Positions 28,126-38,311 of a stretch of 64,000 nt of DNA are shown here, in pieces (within the stretch, counting starts at the first letter, position 1; each line of letters opens with the position of its first letter). The position numbers and the translations under genes were made by a program. The notes beneath the pieces were generated by a model. That model had not been told where the DNA came from, made no database searches, and saw only the letters and a list, made by a program, of their open reading frames with translations. This stretch comes from Bacteroidota bacterium. GTDB lineage: Bacteria > Bacteroidota > Bacteroidia > Cytophagales > Cyclobacteriaceae. Where the stretch lies: the NCBI GenBank assembly GCA_947470895.1, contig CANIVF010000003.1, positions 1-64,000 on the forward strand, in the 5' to 3' direction.

Positions 28126-28956
28126 TTATTTCCTTTTAACCGCCAGCAAAGGAATCGTTCCCTGATAGGCTAGTTTACGCGTTACACTTCTTCCAAAGAG
28201 TTTTTCTTCAAGACTTAATTTATGCGTGAACGTGGTGAGCAAATCGGCTTTGGTTTTTTTGATGTATCCATCAATGGCCGTTGTAATATCATCATCCAAA
28301 ATCAATTGAAAGTCGAGTTTGTCATAACCCATTTTAGTGATGATCTCGGTAACGGTATTTTTGGCTGCTTCTAATTTTTTATCCATCACCGGGGCCACGT
28401 GGATCATGTGTACGCTCGATCCAAATATTCTGGCAAACTCTACAATGATGTCGAGTTCCTTCTGCACATTTTTTAAATCAGAAGCATACACAATGTGCTC
28501 CATATTTCTATACTTGGCCAATTCAGGAATGGCCATTACCGGCACTTTACATTCATCAATTACGGAAACTGTAGTGCCACCCAGTCGTGCCTTCTTCAAC
28601 GCAGAAGCACCCTGCAAACCCATCACCACCATGTTTGTTTTATTCTTGTCGACATACTTGCGCACCATTTCTGCTACGGTACGTGCGCGGATCGCTTTGT
28701 AGCTGATGGCATAATCGCCCTTGATGGAAGAGGTGATTTCTTTCACCAACCTGGCTCCCTCCTCCTCCGAAATCTGTGCAATGTTCTTTTCAATCTGGCG
28801 GAGTTTGAGATTTGCTTTTGGCATACCTTCCAATCGTACAATGTTAAGGATGGTAAACTCGGCATTCAGGTTGGCAGCCATCTTCACGGCATAATTCATC
28901 GCCACTTTTGATAGTGGAGAAAAATCGGTGAGCAATACTATTTTAGGTCCCTTCAT
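28126..28956 (-). CDS. Universal stress protein with two UspA domains
   Basis: The 276 residues comprise two UspA folds in tandem. The first begins KIVLLTDFSPLSKVAMNYAVKMA and includes VVMGLQGASALKKARLGGTTVSVIDECKVPVMAIP, a variant of the ATP-binding G-2x-G-9x-G(S/T) loop. The second begins HIVYASDLKNVQKELDIIVEFA and ends LEEKLFGRSVTRKLAYQGTIPLLAVKRK. Such proteins are cytoplasmic and are linked to stress and energy state. It stands alone with its own terminator. Confidence 0.9.
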   Translation of the reverse strand: MKGPKIVLLTDFSPLSKVAMNYAVKMAANLNAEFTILNIVRLEGMPKANLKLRQIEKNIAQISEEEGARLVKEITSSIKGDYAISYKAIRARTVAEMVRKYVDKNKTNMVVMGLQGASALKKARLGGTTVSVIDECKVPVMAIPELAKYRNMEHIVYASDLKNVQKELDIIVEFARIFGSSVHMIHVAPVMDKKLEAAKNTVTEIITKMGYDKLDFQLILDDDITTAIDGYIKKTKADLLTTFTHKLSLEEKLFGRSVTRKLAYQGTIPLLAVKRK

Positions 28957-29076
28957 ACGATTGATTTAAGTAGATCAAAAATAGAGTTTTACAGGTACAT
29001 CGTCAAAAAAACTACGTGAGCGGGCATACGGCTAAAGAATTAACCTTTTACTTTGCAGCAGAATAACACAATCCCT

Positions 29077-30300
29077 ATGAAATCCTTTAGCATTGGCCTG
29101 ATTGCTTGTGCACTCATTGCCTGCAACGCTGGTGTAGCACAAAATATTGAAGAAAAGAACATTCAAAAACACATTCAGTTCTTAGCGAATGATGCACTAA
29201 AAGGCCGTCAAACCGGATCGGAAGGCGAACGCTTGGCGATGGATTACATTCAGAAGGAATTCAAGAAATTAAAATTGTCGCCCAAGGGTGATGGCAGTTC
29301 CTTTGAACAAGCCTTTACCTTCAAGGGAGGAACGCATGGAACTGGTGCCGAAGGCACGGCCCATAATGTAGTTGCATACTTAGATAACAAAGCAGACAAA
29401 ACCATTATTATCGGAGCCCATTTCGATCACCTGGGGTTAGGAGAAAATGGAAGTTCGCTGGACGCCAATCCGCAAGGAAAGATTCACAATGGTGCCGATG
29501 ATAATGCTTCGGGGATTGCCGGTGTGCTGGAGCTGGCACGCTATTTCAAAAACAATAAAGTAAAAGAAAACAGCAATTTTCTGTTCATCTGCTTTAGTGG
29601 CGAAGAGCTTGGATTGTTTGGCTCCAAGTATTTTACCGAAAAGCCAACACTCGAATTGAATAAGGTGAATTACATGATCAACATGGACATGATTGGCCGA
29701 TTGAATCCAACGACCAAAAGTCTTTCGGTGAGTGGATCAGGCACAAGCCCAGTGTGGGAAACGTTGTTTAAAAACACCACCACTTCGTTAAATATTAAAA
29801 CGGATTCTGCTGGTATTGGCCCATCCGATCACACTTCATTCTATTTGAAAAACATTCCGGTGCTTCATTTCTTCACCGGCTCGCACAGTGATTACCACAA
29901 ACCTTCGGACGACTGGGATAAAATCAATTATGCCGGAGAGAAAAAAGTATTGGATTTGGTAATTGCGGTGGTTAATAAACTGGATGATCAACCTAAGCTG
30001 GCATTCCTGACTACTAAAAATAAATCGATGAGTTCAGCACGTTCGTTTAAAGTAACGATGGGCGTAATGCCCAGCTATACTTCGGATGCAGCCGGGCTTC
30101 TTGTTGATGGTGTAACCGAAGGACGACCTGCACAAAAAGCCGGTATACTTACGGGAGACATCATTACACAAATTGGTGACCACACCATTAAAGATATGCA
30201 GAGCTATATGGATGCTCTTGGCAAATTTGAAAAAGGACAGCAGGTGCCGGTGAAGATCATCAGAAACAAAGAAGAGAAAACACTTCAGGTTACTTTCTAA
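29077..30300 (+). CDS. Exported M28 family metallopeptidase with C-terminal PDZ domain
   Basis: A zinc aminopeptidase of family M28. The metal ligands and catalytic Glu are visible as GAHFDHLG (His115), NGADDNASG (Asp141), FSGEELGLFGS (Glu176-Glu177), NMDMIGR (Asp204) and HSDYHKPSDDW (His274). A PDZ domain (about 315-405) includes GLLVDGVTEGRPAQKAGILTGDIITQIGD. The N-terminus has a signal that could be lipoprotein type (ALIAC, Cys16) or end at GVAQ. I chose ATG 29077; an in-frame TTG 24 bases earlier would spoil the signal peptide. Action on peptides in the periplasm or at the outer membrane is expected. Confidence 0.92.
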   Translation: MKSFSIGLIACALIACNAGVAQNIEEKNIQKHIQFLANDALKGRQTGSEGERLAMDYIQKEFKKLKLSPKGDGSSFEQAFTFKGGTHGTGAEGTAHNVVAYLDNKADKTIIIGAHFDHLGLGENGSSLDANPQGKIHNGADDNASGIAGVLELARYFKNNKVKENSNFLFICFSGEELGLFGSKYFTEKPTLELNKVNYMINMDMIGRLNPTTKSLSVSGSGTSPVWETLFKNTTTSLNIKTDSAGIGPSDHTSFYLKNIPVLHFFTGSHSDYHKPSDDWDKINYAGEKKVLDLVIAVVNKLDDQPKLAFLTTKNKSMSSARSFKVTMGVMPSYTSDAAGLLVDGVTEGRPAQKAGILTGDIITQIGDHTIKDMQSYMDALGKFEKGQQVPVKIIRNKEEKTLQVTF

Positions 30301-30354
30301 GTTAATTTCAGAATCTTTAATCATTCACCCAATTCATAACTGTTTGGAACGATT

Positions 30355-31524
30355 TTATTTTAACTGCTCAAAATAAAACACACCATTTTTATTTGACATG
30401 ATGATGTCTGGCTTGCCATCCTGATTCATGTCGTGGGTTACGGTTTGGATGCCAGCGCCCGATGTATTATCAATTTCATGACGCAACCAAACCGGTTTTT
30501 GCTTTCCGTCTTTCAATAGTTCAAACCAATAAAGTACTGCTGGTTCCAAACCGCCAGGACCTCTGCCCTGATGAGAAAAGAAGCGCTTGCCGGTAACTAA
30601 ATCAGGCAGACCATCCTTGTTGATATCATCCAACACTACACTATGCAATTCTGAAAAGGTAGTGTCGATGTTGTGCGTTTTGAATGTTAGATTTCCATTT
30701 TTATCCACTTCCTGTTCATGCCACCATAAACCATAATTGTGTGCCGATCCAGATACCACATCAGTATCTCCATCATGGTCGAAATCATAGGTGAGCATTT
30801 GCGAACAGGGCTTGCCCAATGCAGCTTCATGAAAAACCCACGGTGAACTCTTCATATCTTTTGGTGCCTCCCACCAGCCACCGATAATGATTACATCATT
30901 CGCTCCATCGCCATTGATATCGCCCCAGCCCAGGCCGTGTGAAAACATGCCTATTCCCTTCGCGTTTTTCTCACTAATCGCTGTGCGGGTCCAGGTCACT
31001 TTTTTGTTTTTCACTGCAGCACTAGACCAAGCCATCTGTCCCAGCTTTTCGTTTCCGAAAACCAAATCTTTTTTTCCATCACCATTAATATCCACATGCA
31101 TCGGTGATTCGTTGGATGCTATGGAATCGATCAGGTATCTTGTCCATAACACTTCTTTGCCTTGTGGATTTTCGAACCAATACACTTCCTTGCCGGGAAA
31201 ATCAAAACAGATGAGATCTTGCCATCCGTCTTCGTTGACATCCATCGCATAATTCAAAAACGAATCGCTGTATCCTTTTGTGTAATCAAATTTCTTATGC
31301 TTCCATATCTCATGAGCTTTCCATGTTGGTGCTTCAAACCAACGGGCGCCTGCCAGAATATCCATCCTGCCATCTTTATTCACATCCGCAACGGTAGCAC
31401 CCTCCGAATAGAATTCATCCCATAGGTGATACTTTTTAAATTTTACGGCATTGCCTTCTGTTTGTCCAAAGGCTTCATCAGAAACAAAACTCAACATGAG
31501 CAATACGATAGCAAGACATTTCAT
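30355..31524 (-). CDS. Exported FG-GAP/VCBS repeat protein
   Basis: After a Sec signal (MKCLAIVLLMLSFVSDEAFGQ) the 389 residues form a beta-propeller of FG-GAP/VCBS repeats. Each carries a calcium-type loop such as DVNKDGRMDILAG, DVNEDGWQDLIC, DINGDGKKDLVFG, DINGDGANDVIIIG, DFDHDGDTDVVSG, DINKDGLPDLVTG and DMNQDGKPDIIMS. That makes about seven blades. It follows the PVC-type cytochrome gene by 27 bases. The two are probably one operon and may act together on a sugar or aldehyde in the periplasm; this is inference from pairing. Confidence 0.88.
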   Translation of the reverse strand: MKCLAIVLLMLSFVSDEAFGQTEGNAVKFKKYHLWDEFYSEGATVADVNKDGRMDILAGARWFEAPTWKAHEIWKHKKFDYTKGYSDSFLNYAMDVNEDGWQDLICFDFPGKEVYWFENPQGKEVLWTRYLIDSIASNESPMHVDINGDGKKDLVFGNEKLGQMAWSSAAVKNKKVTWTRTAISEKNAKGIGMFSHGLGWGDINGDGANDVIIIGGWWEAPKDMKSSPWVFHEAALGKPCSQMLTYDFDHDGDTDVVSGSAHNYGLWWHEQEVDKNGNLTFKTHNIDTTFSELHSVVLDDINKDGLPDLVTGKRFFSHQGRGPGGLEPAVLYWFELLKDGKQKPVWLRHEIDNTSGAGIQTVTHDMNQDGKPDIIMSNKNGVFYFEQLK

Positions 31525-31551
31525 GGTAGTATTTTTTTAGGAGTTCTTTCA

Positions 31552-34500
31552 TTACGAATTTAGCAGATAAGCCAGAAGCAAGTTGAATTCCTTCTCGGAA
31601 ATGGTTTCTCCAAACGAATCGGGCATGATGGTGAAGCGAGACATCTTCTTTTCCGCAATGTCTTTTTTTGGTACCATAAATTCTTTTCCTGATAAGTCTG
31701 CAAACACCAAAACAGCACCCTCTTCTCTTCTGAAAATTCCGGAAAGAATTTTTCCATTCTTCATTTTGATGGTATAATTCCTAAAGGCTTCGGAGATATT
31801 TCTATTCGGATCAATGATTTTTTCTGCCAGTGCGTTTGCTCCTTTTGCACCCATCCCCGTGAGTTGCGGGCCAATGGACGGAACATCAATTCTCTTATGA
31901 CAAGCATTACAATACCGGTTGAAAATCTGTTGTCCTGAATCAACCTGAATGCTGGATGGCTTGAATGTGATGAAGGAGGCTAGTCGTGCATCAATTAACA
32001 CATCTCTTTCCTTACTGATCTCGGCCAGATTAGTCGTCAGGTTATCAAACTCCTGCTGTTCAGCTGGTGTTATGTTCAACATCATCCTTTCCTCTACACG
32101 AGGATCAACGAGGATACGCGCCTGCAATTCACCTTTGTGTATCTTATCGAAAATAATTTTCTTTCCATCAGCCGAACTAGCTAATGTTACCGCTACCGCG
32201 GATTGTAAATCAGGAGGAGCGTTTTTTACTCGCGACAATACTTTATTCACAGCAGGCCCCGGTACTTTATCAAACGCGGCAGCAATTCTTTTTTTGAAAT
32301 CTATTGGTGTTGAGTCGCTGAGCAATAATGAACCAGCCATGTCAGCACCCTGTTCTGGTAAGATTTTCAATAAAGCAGTTAATGCAGATGTTTTAACATC
32401 CACATGATCCGTTGATTCATTTTTCAGAAACGCACCCAATGCAGGTATCAATGTTTTTACTTTGTAATCTCCAGCCAGATCGGCACCCTCCCGTTGTTGA
32501 AGAACTATTTGTTCTTCACTTCCGGATCCTGATGGATATTTTCTCAATATACCTTCTGCAATCGAAGAACCCCATTGTTGTAACGTGGCGCTTTCCTTTC
32601 CACCACGCTGGGCTATTCCCTGCCTGATTCCTTTGAGCACAGAAGTAGCCAAATCAATATCACCGCTATAGGTTTCCTTCACCTTGGCGATCATACCATC
32701 CACTTCATTAGCCGGCACAAATCGTGCGATTTGCTGATAAGCCAATGGCATTTTTTCTTTTGGCAACGGGTTTTGTTTTAAATTCTTCGCAAGAAAAATT
32801 CCAGCTTCCGGGGAATAGACATCTACGAGAGTTCCTTCGATGAAGACAATTTCTTCAGAAGACCATGGCTTAGCAACCACCTGCCTGATCACTGATTCAT
32901 TACGTAAAAGATTGCGCAAGCATAAACGTGCCGTGTAGGTAATGTAGGTATCTGTAGGTGAAGTATTATGAAGAACAGCCAGCACCGATTCAACTGTATT
33001 TAATGATGGATATTTTATTAATAATTCCACCGCAGCCCGTTGCACATGTGGGTCTTTGTCTTTGAGACTAGCTGAAACAATAGGATAAAGTTTCTCGCTA
33101 TCTGGTTTCTCTTCAGCAAGAATTCTCAATGTATGAAGCCTGATTAACTCATTTGCGTGTGATGCCGAGCGCTGAATTAAATCGGGAGTGAGTGCCTGTA
33201 AACGTTGCAACACCCAGAGGCCATGAACATATTCTCGTGGGGTGGTTTCCTTTTTGGCAAGCATCTGAGCCACAGGCTCTACCGCCTTAGCGCCAATGCG
33301 ATCCGTTAATTGGTCCGTTGCCGCTAAGCGAATAGCAATATTGTCATGATCCAATGCAGCCAGCAATTCATCTGCGTTAGCGACAGATAAATCCTTGCGC
33401 GCGTGATGTTGTCCTTTATAGGTAATGCGCCAGATTCTGCCTCGGCTTTTATCGCGCCTGGGGTGACCAAGTGGAACTTCGTAATGGCCGATAACACTAT
33501 TATAAAAATCAGCAATATAAATGGCGCCATCTGGTCCTAACTTTACATTTACTGGTCTGAACCACGGATCTTCGCTCTTTACTAAATCGACTTCAGCCTT
33601 ACCAACCGGTGTGGATCCATTATTTACATACGAATAGCGATGAACCCTTGAATACAAGGCATCACCGATATATAAGTTACGCTGATGTTCTTTGGGAAAC
33701 TTTGTATCGGCATAGTAGGCTATGCCGCACAGCGCTGTAGCCTCTTTGTCCAACGATTTCATATCAGGACCAAAGGCCATGATTTCGACTTTGCCAAAGT
33801 GTGGATAATCTCCTCCGTTTACAAGTTGATACAAGGGTGAGCTATGGCTATCCGTAGAGTAGATATAACCATGCTCATCATAAGCGAGACCAAACGGATT
33901 TACCTGGCCAAATGTAGTTTGTTCTACACGGCTGCCATCGATTTTAAAGCGGAATGTATTTCCTGAAACCATTTTAATAGAGTCACCATCAGCACCAGCT
34001 ATTACTGACAAGTTTGTGAAGCCATGACACGCATGAATCCAACCATCGTATCCACGAATAAAATTACTCACCATACCATGGGTATCCGAGTATCCAAATG
34101 GGCCAAACATTTTTTTACTGCTTTCGGCCTTTCCATCACCATTGGCATCATTGAATTTATAAACGTATGGAATACTGAATGAAATCGCTCCATCATTCAT
34201 GGGATAAACTCCAACTGGAATATCCAGCGTGTCGTTGAAGTGGGTGAATTTATCTGCCTTGCCATCTCCGTTGGTATCTTCCAAGATAGAGATACGGTCG
34301 GTGGCTTTGCCTGGAGCGGGCAAGGGATAATCAAAAGATTGCGTTACCCACATTCGGCCCTTTGCATCAAAAGATATATTCACTGGTTTTTGAATGTCGG
34401 GCTCGGAGGCGAATAATTGTATTTCAAATCCTTCAGGAATTTTAAAACCAGCCAGCTCCTCCTCCGGAGTGCGTGCGTCCGTGGTTCTTATGTTATCCGT

Positions 34501-34608
34501 AAAAAGTACTCCGCTGTATTTACTTTCATCATCTACTTCTGTCTTGCTGCAGCTTACAAGAATGAGTGTGCTGAATAGAATGTAAAAAGCTTTTCTGAAT
34601 TCAATCAT
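31552..34608 (-). CDS. PVC-type dehydrogenase/c-type cytochrome lipoprotein with HEAT-like repeats
   Basis: The 1018 residues have a lipoprotein signal ending LILVSC. The N-terminal six-bladed propeller resembles soluble glucose/sorbosone dehydrogenase-like domains (FKIPEGFEIQLFASEPDIQKPVNISFDAKGRMWVTQ). HEAT-like helical repeats follow, for example LIRLHTLRILAEEKPDSEKLY. The C-terminal cytochrome domain has CNACH at 900-904 for covalent haem. This set matches the PVC-type haem-binding CxxCH proteins found in Planctomycetes and Bacteroidota. A periplasmic redox role towards carbohydrate is usually assumed, but the substrate is unknown. A VCBS-repeat gene follows. Confidence 0.9.
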   Translation of the reverse strand: MIEFRKAFYILFSTLILVSCSKTEVDDESKYSGVLFTDNIRTTDARTPEEELAGFKIPEGFEIQLFASEPDIQKPVNISFDAKGRMWVTQSFDYPLPAPGKATDRISILEDTNGDGKADKFTHFNDTLDIPVGVYPMNDGAISFSIPYVYKFNDANGDGKAESSKKMFGPFGYSDTHGMVSNFIRGYDGWIHACHGFTNLSVIAGADGDSIKMVSGNTFRFKIDGSRVEQTTFGQVNPFGLAYDEHGYIYSTDSHSSPLYQLVNGGDYPHFGKVEIMAFGPDMKSLDKEATALCGIAYYADTKFPKEHQRNLYIGDALYSRVHRYSYVNNGSTPVGKAEVDLVKSEDPWFRPVNVKLGPDGAIYIADFYNSVIGHYEVPLGHPRRDKSRGRIWRITYKGQHHARKDLSVANADELLAALDHDNIAIRLAATDQLTDRIGAKAVEPVAQMLAKKETTPREYVHGLWVLQRLQALTPDLIQRSASHANELIRLHTLRILAEEKPDSEKLYPIVSASLKDKDPHVQRAAVELLIKYPSLNTVESVLAVLHNTSPTDTYITYTARLCLRNLLRNESVIRQVVAKPWSSEEIVFIEGTLVDVYSPEAGIFLAKNLKQNPLPKEKMPLAYQQIARFVPANEVDGMIAKVKETYSGDIDLATSVLKGIRQGIAQRGGKESATLQQWGSSIAEGILRKYPSGSGSEEQIVLQQREGADLAGDYKVKTLIPALGAFLKNESTDHVDVKTSALTALLKILPEQGADMAGSLLLSDSTPIDFKKRIAAAFDKVPGPAVNKVLSRVKNAPPDLQSAVAVTLASSADGKKIIFDKIHKGELQARILVDPRVEERMMLNITPAEQQEFDNLTTNLAEISKERDVLIDARLASFITFKPSSIQVDSGQQIFNRYCNACHKRIDVPSIGPQLTGMGAKGANALAEKIIDPNRNISEAFRNYTIKMKNGKILSGIFRREEGAVLVFADLSGKEFMVPKKDIAEKKMSRFTIMPDSFGETISEKEFNLLLAYLLNS

Positions 34609-34934
34609 AAGGGGATTATTTAAAATTGGGCGAACTCGATTCTTAAAAATTCATTTCATGGTCATCACTTTTGTTTATCAAAAGTCATTTTCTGTTTATA
34701 AGAAGCTAAGTTGCTTAAGATAATTGAAATAAATTGATATCCCTGTTACGAATTACACAGACCGAGCAATAATTATCTGGATGCATTACAAGTCGTGTGA
34801 ATACCTGAGAAGACATCTTGCTATCCCGTCAAAGCAAAATGATTAATCTACTTCTTACCCTTTAAGAATAAGTAGTTCAGCCAAGTTGGAACTATTAAAA
34901 TTGAGTGTCCAAATTTCTTCTTGCTAATCAACTG
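34609..34934. other. Intergenic stretch with one inverted repeat
   Basis: No gene is visible. ACTTTTG-tttat-CAAAAGT at 34667-34685 is a perfect 7-base inverted repeat lying about 60 bases upstream of the cytochrome gene start on the minus strand. It could be an operator for that gene. I see no clear terminator for ppc. Confidence 0.4.
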
Positions 34935-37502
34935 CTAGGCAGAGTTACGGGCTGCATTAATGATTCCAAACATAGAACGGATGATCAGTTTTCGGTAACG
35001 CATCTCATACATCTTATTTTCTTCTGTAAGATTCCGGATGTTCATTAATGCAAATTGCTGAATGGCAATCAACGGCAATACGATACGTTCGCGTAGGCGC
35101 ACCGAGTCTCGTATGTTAGGGTTATTCTCCATCAGTCCGTTCAGGCCTGAAACATTCAAAGTCTCTTCTCTGGACAGATTAAACTCTGCAAACATTTTTT
35201 TCCAGAACTCACCGAACTCGGGATCGTTGGCCAGGTAGGTGGTAGCGTTATAATATGTTTTGGTGAGCGACATCATACTGTTGCCCAGCAGCGTTCGGAA
35301 GAATAACGAGTTCTTATAAAGTTCTTTTAGTTTTTGTCCTTCACCCTCATCTTCTAACTTCTTAATCGCACTACCTACACCATAAAAACCAGGAATGTTT
35401 TGCTTCATCATAGCCCATGATCCAACAAAGGGAATGGCACGCAAGTCTTCAAACTTTAATCCATCGGCACCATTGCGTTTTACAGGACGCGAACCAATAT
35501 TGGTATCGCCAAAATACGAGAGTGGAGTTACTTTTTCTAAATAAGGAACAAACTTTGGGTGATGCTTTAAACCGAGGTAAGCTTCGTAGCCTGCATCGGC
35601 TAACGTGTCTAATAGTTTCTTATCCTCGTCCGACATTTGATTTTCCGGACGCTCGAACACTGCGCCTTCAAGACCAGCCGATAAAAGTTGCTCGAGGTTA
35701 AACTTGCACGAAGCCACTTTACCAAAGTTCGAGCTGATGGTTTGGCCTTGCACGGTAATCTGAACTTCCTCGTGCTCGATGGTATTTCCCAATGAAGCAT
35801 AAAAATCGTGCGTATTGCCACCACCTCGTGCCGGTGGTCCTCCCCTTCCATCAAAAAATATCGCTTTGAAATTATGCTTACGCGAAACACTCGTGAGGTT
35901 TTCTTTTGCCCTGAAAATTGACCAGTTGGCACGCAAGTACCCTCCGTCTTTTGTTCCATCCGAAAAGCCTAGCATGATGGTTTGATGACTGTTTCTCTTC
36001 TGCAAATGTTTTCGGTATTCCACGATCTCGTAGAGCTGCTCCATAATGGAAGGCGCATGTGCTAAGTCACCAATGGTTTCAAATAAAGGAACAACGTCTA
36101 ACTCAAGACCATCCTGTGTTGCGTTAAGAAGCCTGGCCAATGCAAATACTTCAATGATATGCAAAGCACTTTGACAATTGCTGATAACATAGCGATGACT
36201 GCCGGTTTTTCCATTGCTCTTTTGTATAGCCGCAATGGCCTTGATACTATTGATCGTTTCGTTAACCAATTCATCTTCGATATGCAGGTCACCAAGAGAT
36301 ACATTCAGGCTTAATAAATATGGTATCTGATCTTGTATAGGTAATTTCAGAAAATCATCACCCGAAATGGACTGGCCGTTTTTCGATAATTCATTTAGTA
36401 TTTGAGTCCATACATAATCGTGCTTGCGGCTGTCTTGCCGGATATCCAGGCTGGCAAAATAAAATCCGAATTGCTTTACCTTCAAGATGAAGGAGTCCAG
36501 CAAATCCAAAAATAAACCTCCGTGATCATCCACCAGAAATTTTCTTGCTGCATGAAGATCAGTAAGAAATTCATCAATATGATCGTATCCTTTCTTAGTG
36601 CCAAATACCCAGTTATAAATTTTCTGTTCAATATCGATCATGTTTTTGTCGACACCTCTGAAAGTTAGTCGCCTGCGCAGGATCCGCACATCGCGGTAAT
36701 AACATTTCAAAATAGATTCCTGAAGAAGTGCGGCAACTTTTAAGGTGATTTCGCTGGTGACAAATGGGTTTCCATCACGATCGCCACCGGGCCAGAATCC
36801 AATCACCATCAATCGATTATTTTTCCATTCGGATATCGGGATATCCAGGCCAGCGGCAAACTTTTCAATAATTTCAGGAATAGCGTGGTAGAAAACATTT
36901 TCCAAATACCAGCACAACGTGATCGCCTCATCATATGGCGTTGGCTTGGTGTCGTTAATAAATCCCGTTTTACCCAGCTGTTGAAGAAGTAAATTAATAT
37001 GCCCTAATTCATTGGAGCGTATTGATTTTTCAAGATCAGTAAGAATGCCCAGTACATGCCCTGGATAAAACTGCGTAGGATGAGCGGTGAGCACGGGGCG
37101 TAAGCTAAACTCTTCGAGATGTTTTGCCAATAGCTCCTCCTTATGTTCAAACTTGGCGTGCAACAACAAGGAGGCGATGGTACCTTTTCCCGAAAGGTCA
37201 TTAATTTGTTCAAAGGCAGAATCTTCAATGGAATCAAAAAGCGCCACTTGTCTTTCAATGTATTGAATAAAGTTAAAGAGAAGGTCAAACTGCTCACTTT
37301 GATTGGTGCCAGGGGTGAAGTCCTGAAAAAACTGGTTCAGAATTTCAGTAGCCGATTTACCTTCTTCAAAACCCGTTTCACAATGCTGCTGCAGCAAAGG
37401 CAAAAGCGTGCCGGTGCGAAAAATATTCTGGTAAGGTAATTGAAGAAACAGGCTATTATAGATATGATATCGTGCTCCTATGGTCTGGTTATATGTTGGC
37501 AT
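34935..37502 (-). CDS. ppc: Phosphoenolpyruvate carboxylase
   Basis: This enzyme adds bicarbonate to phosphoenolpyruvate to give oxaloacetate and so refills the citric acid cycle. The key motifs are present: LTAHPTQ with the catalytic His, GGDRDGNPFVT, LGFSDGTKDGGYLRANW and the mobile loop FDGRGGPPARGGGNTHDF. At 855 residues it belongs to the somewhat short form common in Bacteroidota. It stands alone between long gaps. It is intact, and I see no regulatory oddity in the sequence. Confidence 0.96.
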   Translation of the reverse strand: MPTYNQTIGARYHIYNSLFLQLPYQNIFRTGTLLPLLQQHCETGFEEGKSATEILNQFFQDFTPGTNQSEQFDLLFNFIQYIERQVALFDSIEDSAFEQINDLSGKGTIASLLLHAKFEHKEELLAKHLEEFSLRPVLTAHPTQFYPGHVLGILTDLEKSIRSNELGHINLLLQQLGKTGFINDTKPTPYDEAITLCWYLENVFYHAIPEIIEKFAAGLDIPISEWKNNRLMVIGFWPGGDRDGNPFVTSEITLKVAALLQESILKCYYRDVRILRRRLTFRGVDKNMIDIEQKIYNWVFGTKKGYDHIDEFLTDLHAARKFLVDDHGGLFLDLLDSFILKVKQFGFYFASLDIRQDSRKHDYVWTQILNELSKNGQSISGDDFLKLPIQDQIPYLLSLNVSLGDLHIEDELVNETINSIKAIAAIQKSNGKTGSHRYVISNCQSALHIIEVFALARLLNATQDGLELDVVPLFETIGDLAHAPSIMEQLYEIVEYRKHLQKRNSHQTIMLGFSDGTKDGGYLRANWSIFRAKENLTSVSRKHNFKAIFFDGRGGPPARGGGNTHDFYASLGNTIEHEEVQITVQGQTISSNFGKVASCKFNLEQLLSAGLEGAVFERPENQMSDEDKKLLDTLADAGYEAYLGLKHHPKFVPYLEKVTPLSYFGDTNIGSRPVKRNGADGLKFEDLRAIPFVGSWAMMKQNIPGFYGVGSAIKKLEDEGEGQKLKELYKNSLFFRTLLGNSMMSLTKTYYNATTYLANDPEFGEFWKKMFAEFNLSREETLNVSGLNGLMENNPNIRDSVRLRERIVLPLIAIQQFALMNIRNLTEENKMYEMRYRKLIIRSMFGIINAARNSA

Positions 37503-37638
37503 AATTCAAAATGAGAGACGAATTTAATGGAAAGTGTTGGTAGTTTCATTTTTAAGATTGGCAACCATTTCCGTTTTCACTCCGTCTTGCTTCTAAATCT
37601 ATTTTGAATTACCTTTTCAAACGATTACTAGCACATCT

Positions 37639-38211
37639 ATGAAAAAAATTTACTTTTCTGGTTTTATTGTGTTGTTTCTATCATCCTGCCTAGGCTACAA
37701 GGAGCTTCCGGTGGAGTACGATTATAGTTATAAGGGAAACTTCAAAAAGTATAGAACCTTTGAAATCATGCGCCCGGTAGGTGTACAGGACACTACGATG
37801 GTGAGTGAAGTTATTGAGAAGTCGATCATTTCACGGATGAAGTTTCTGGGTTATAAGCAAACTGACAACCGCCCGCATTTGATTATCGGTTTTAAAATGT
37901 ATGGAGATAGCCTGCGTTTTAATGGTTATGATCAGCCTGAAATTGAAGAATGGGTAAAATACCAAAAGGAAGACGTTAAATACGACTCCCGAAAATTAGA
38001 TTTAAAAACGGGAACTTTGTTGATACAATTTTTTGACAGACGTCAAAACAGGTCCATTTGGCAAGGTTATGCCACCACTTTATATGGCGATATCAACTTT
38101 AATAATGAGCGCCACCTTCGGAATGCCGTAATTTCCATTTTGGATAAATACCGATTTATGGCTGAAGGCTTCACGGAGGGCACTACAGCTCAGGTAAAAG
38201 ACGACCTATAA
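37639..38211 (+). CDS. DUF4136-like lipoprotein
   Basis: A 190-residue protein with a lipoprotein signal (MKKIYFSGFIVLFLSSC, Cys17) followed by VEYDYSYKGNFKKYRTFEIM. The later segments ISRMKFLGYKQTDNRPHLIIGFKM and LLIQFFDRRQNRSIWQGYATT match the pattern of DUF4136, a group of small envelope lipoproteins of unknown function. It stands before the tRNA-Gln gene and divergent from ppc. Confidence 0.78.
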   Translation: MKKIYFSGFIVLFLSSCLGYKELPVEYDYSYKGNFKKYRTFEIMRPVGVQDTTMVSEVIEKSIISRMKFLGYKQTDNRPHLIIGFKMYGDSLRFNGYDQPEIEEWVKYQKEDVKYDSRKLDLKTGTLLIQFFDRRQNRSIWQGYATTLYGDINFNNERHLRNAVISILDKYRFMAEGFTEGTTAQVKDDL

Positions 38212-38255
38212 TCGTATCCGACTGATATTTACTTTAAAATCGGTGAAAATCTGGT

Positions 38256-38284
38256 TTTGCTTTTAAAAAATAATTCTACCTTTG
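38256..38284 (+). promoter_or_regulatory. Bacteroidota-type promoter of tRNA-Gln
   Basis: TTTG at 38256-38259 and TACCTTTG at 38277-38284 with a 17-base spacer. The -7 box is a perfect TAnnTTTG and lies 27 bases before the tRNA. Confidence 0.65.
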
Positions 38285-38311
38285 CGAACCCTTTTTTAAG
38301 GGGTTATTGAT

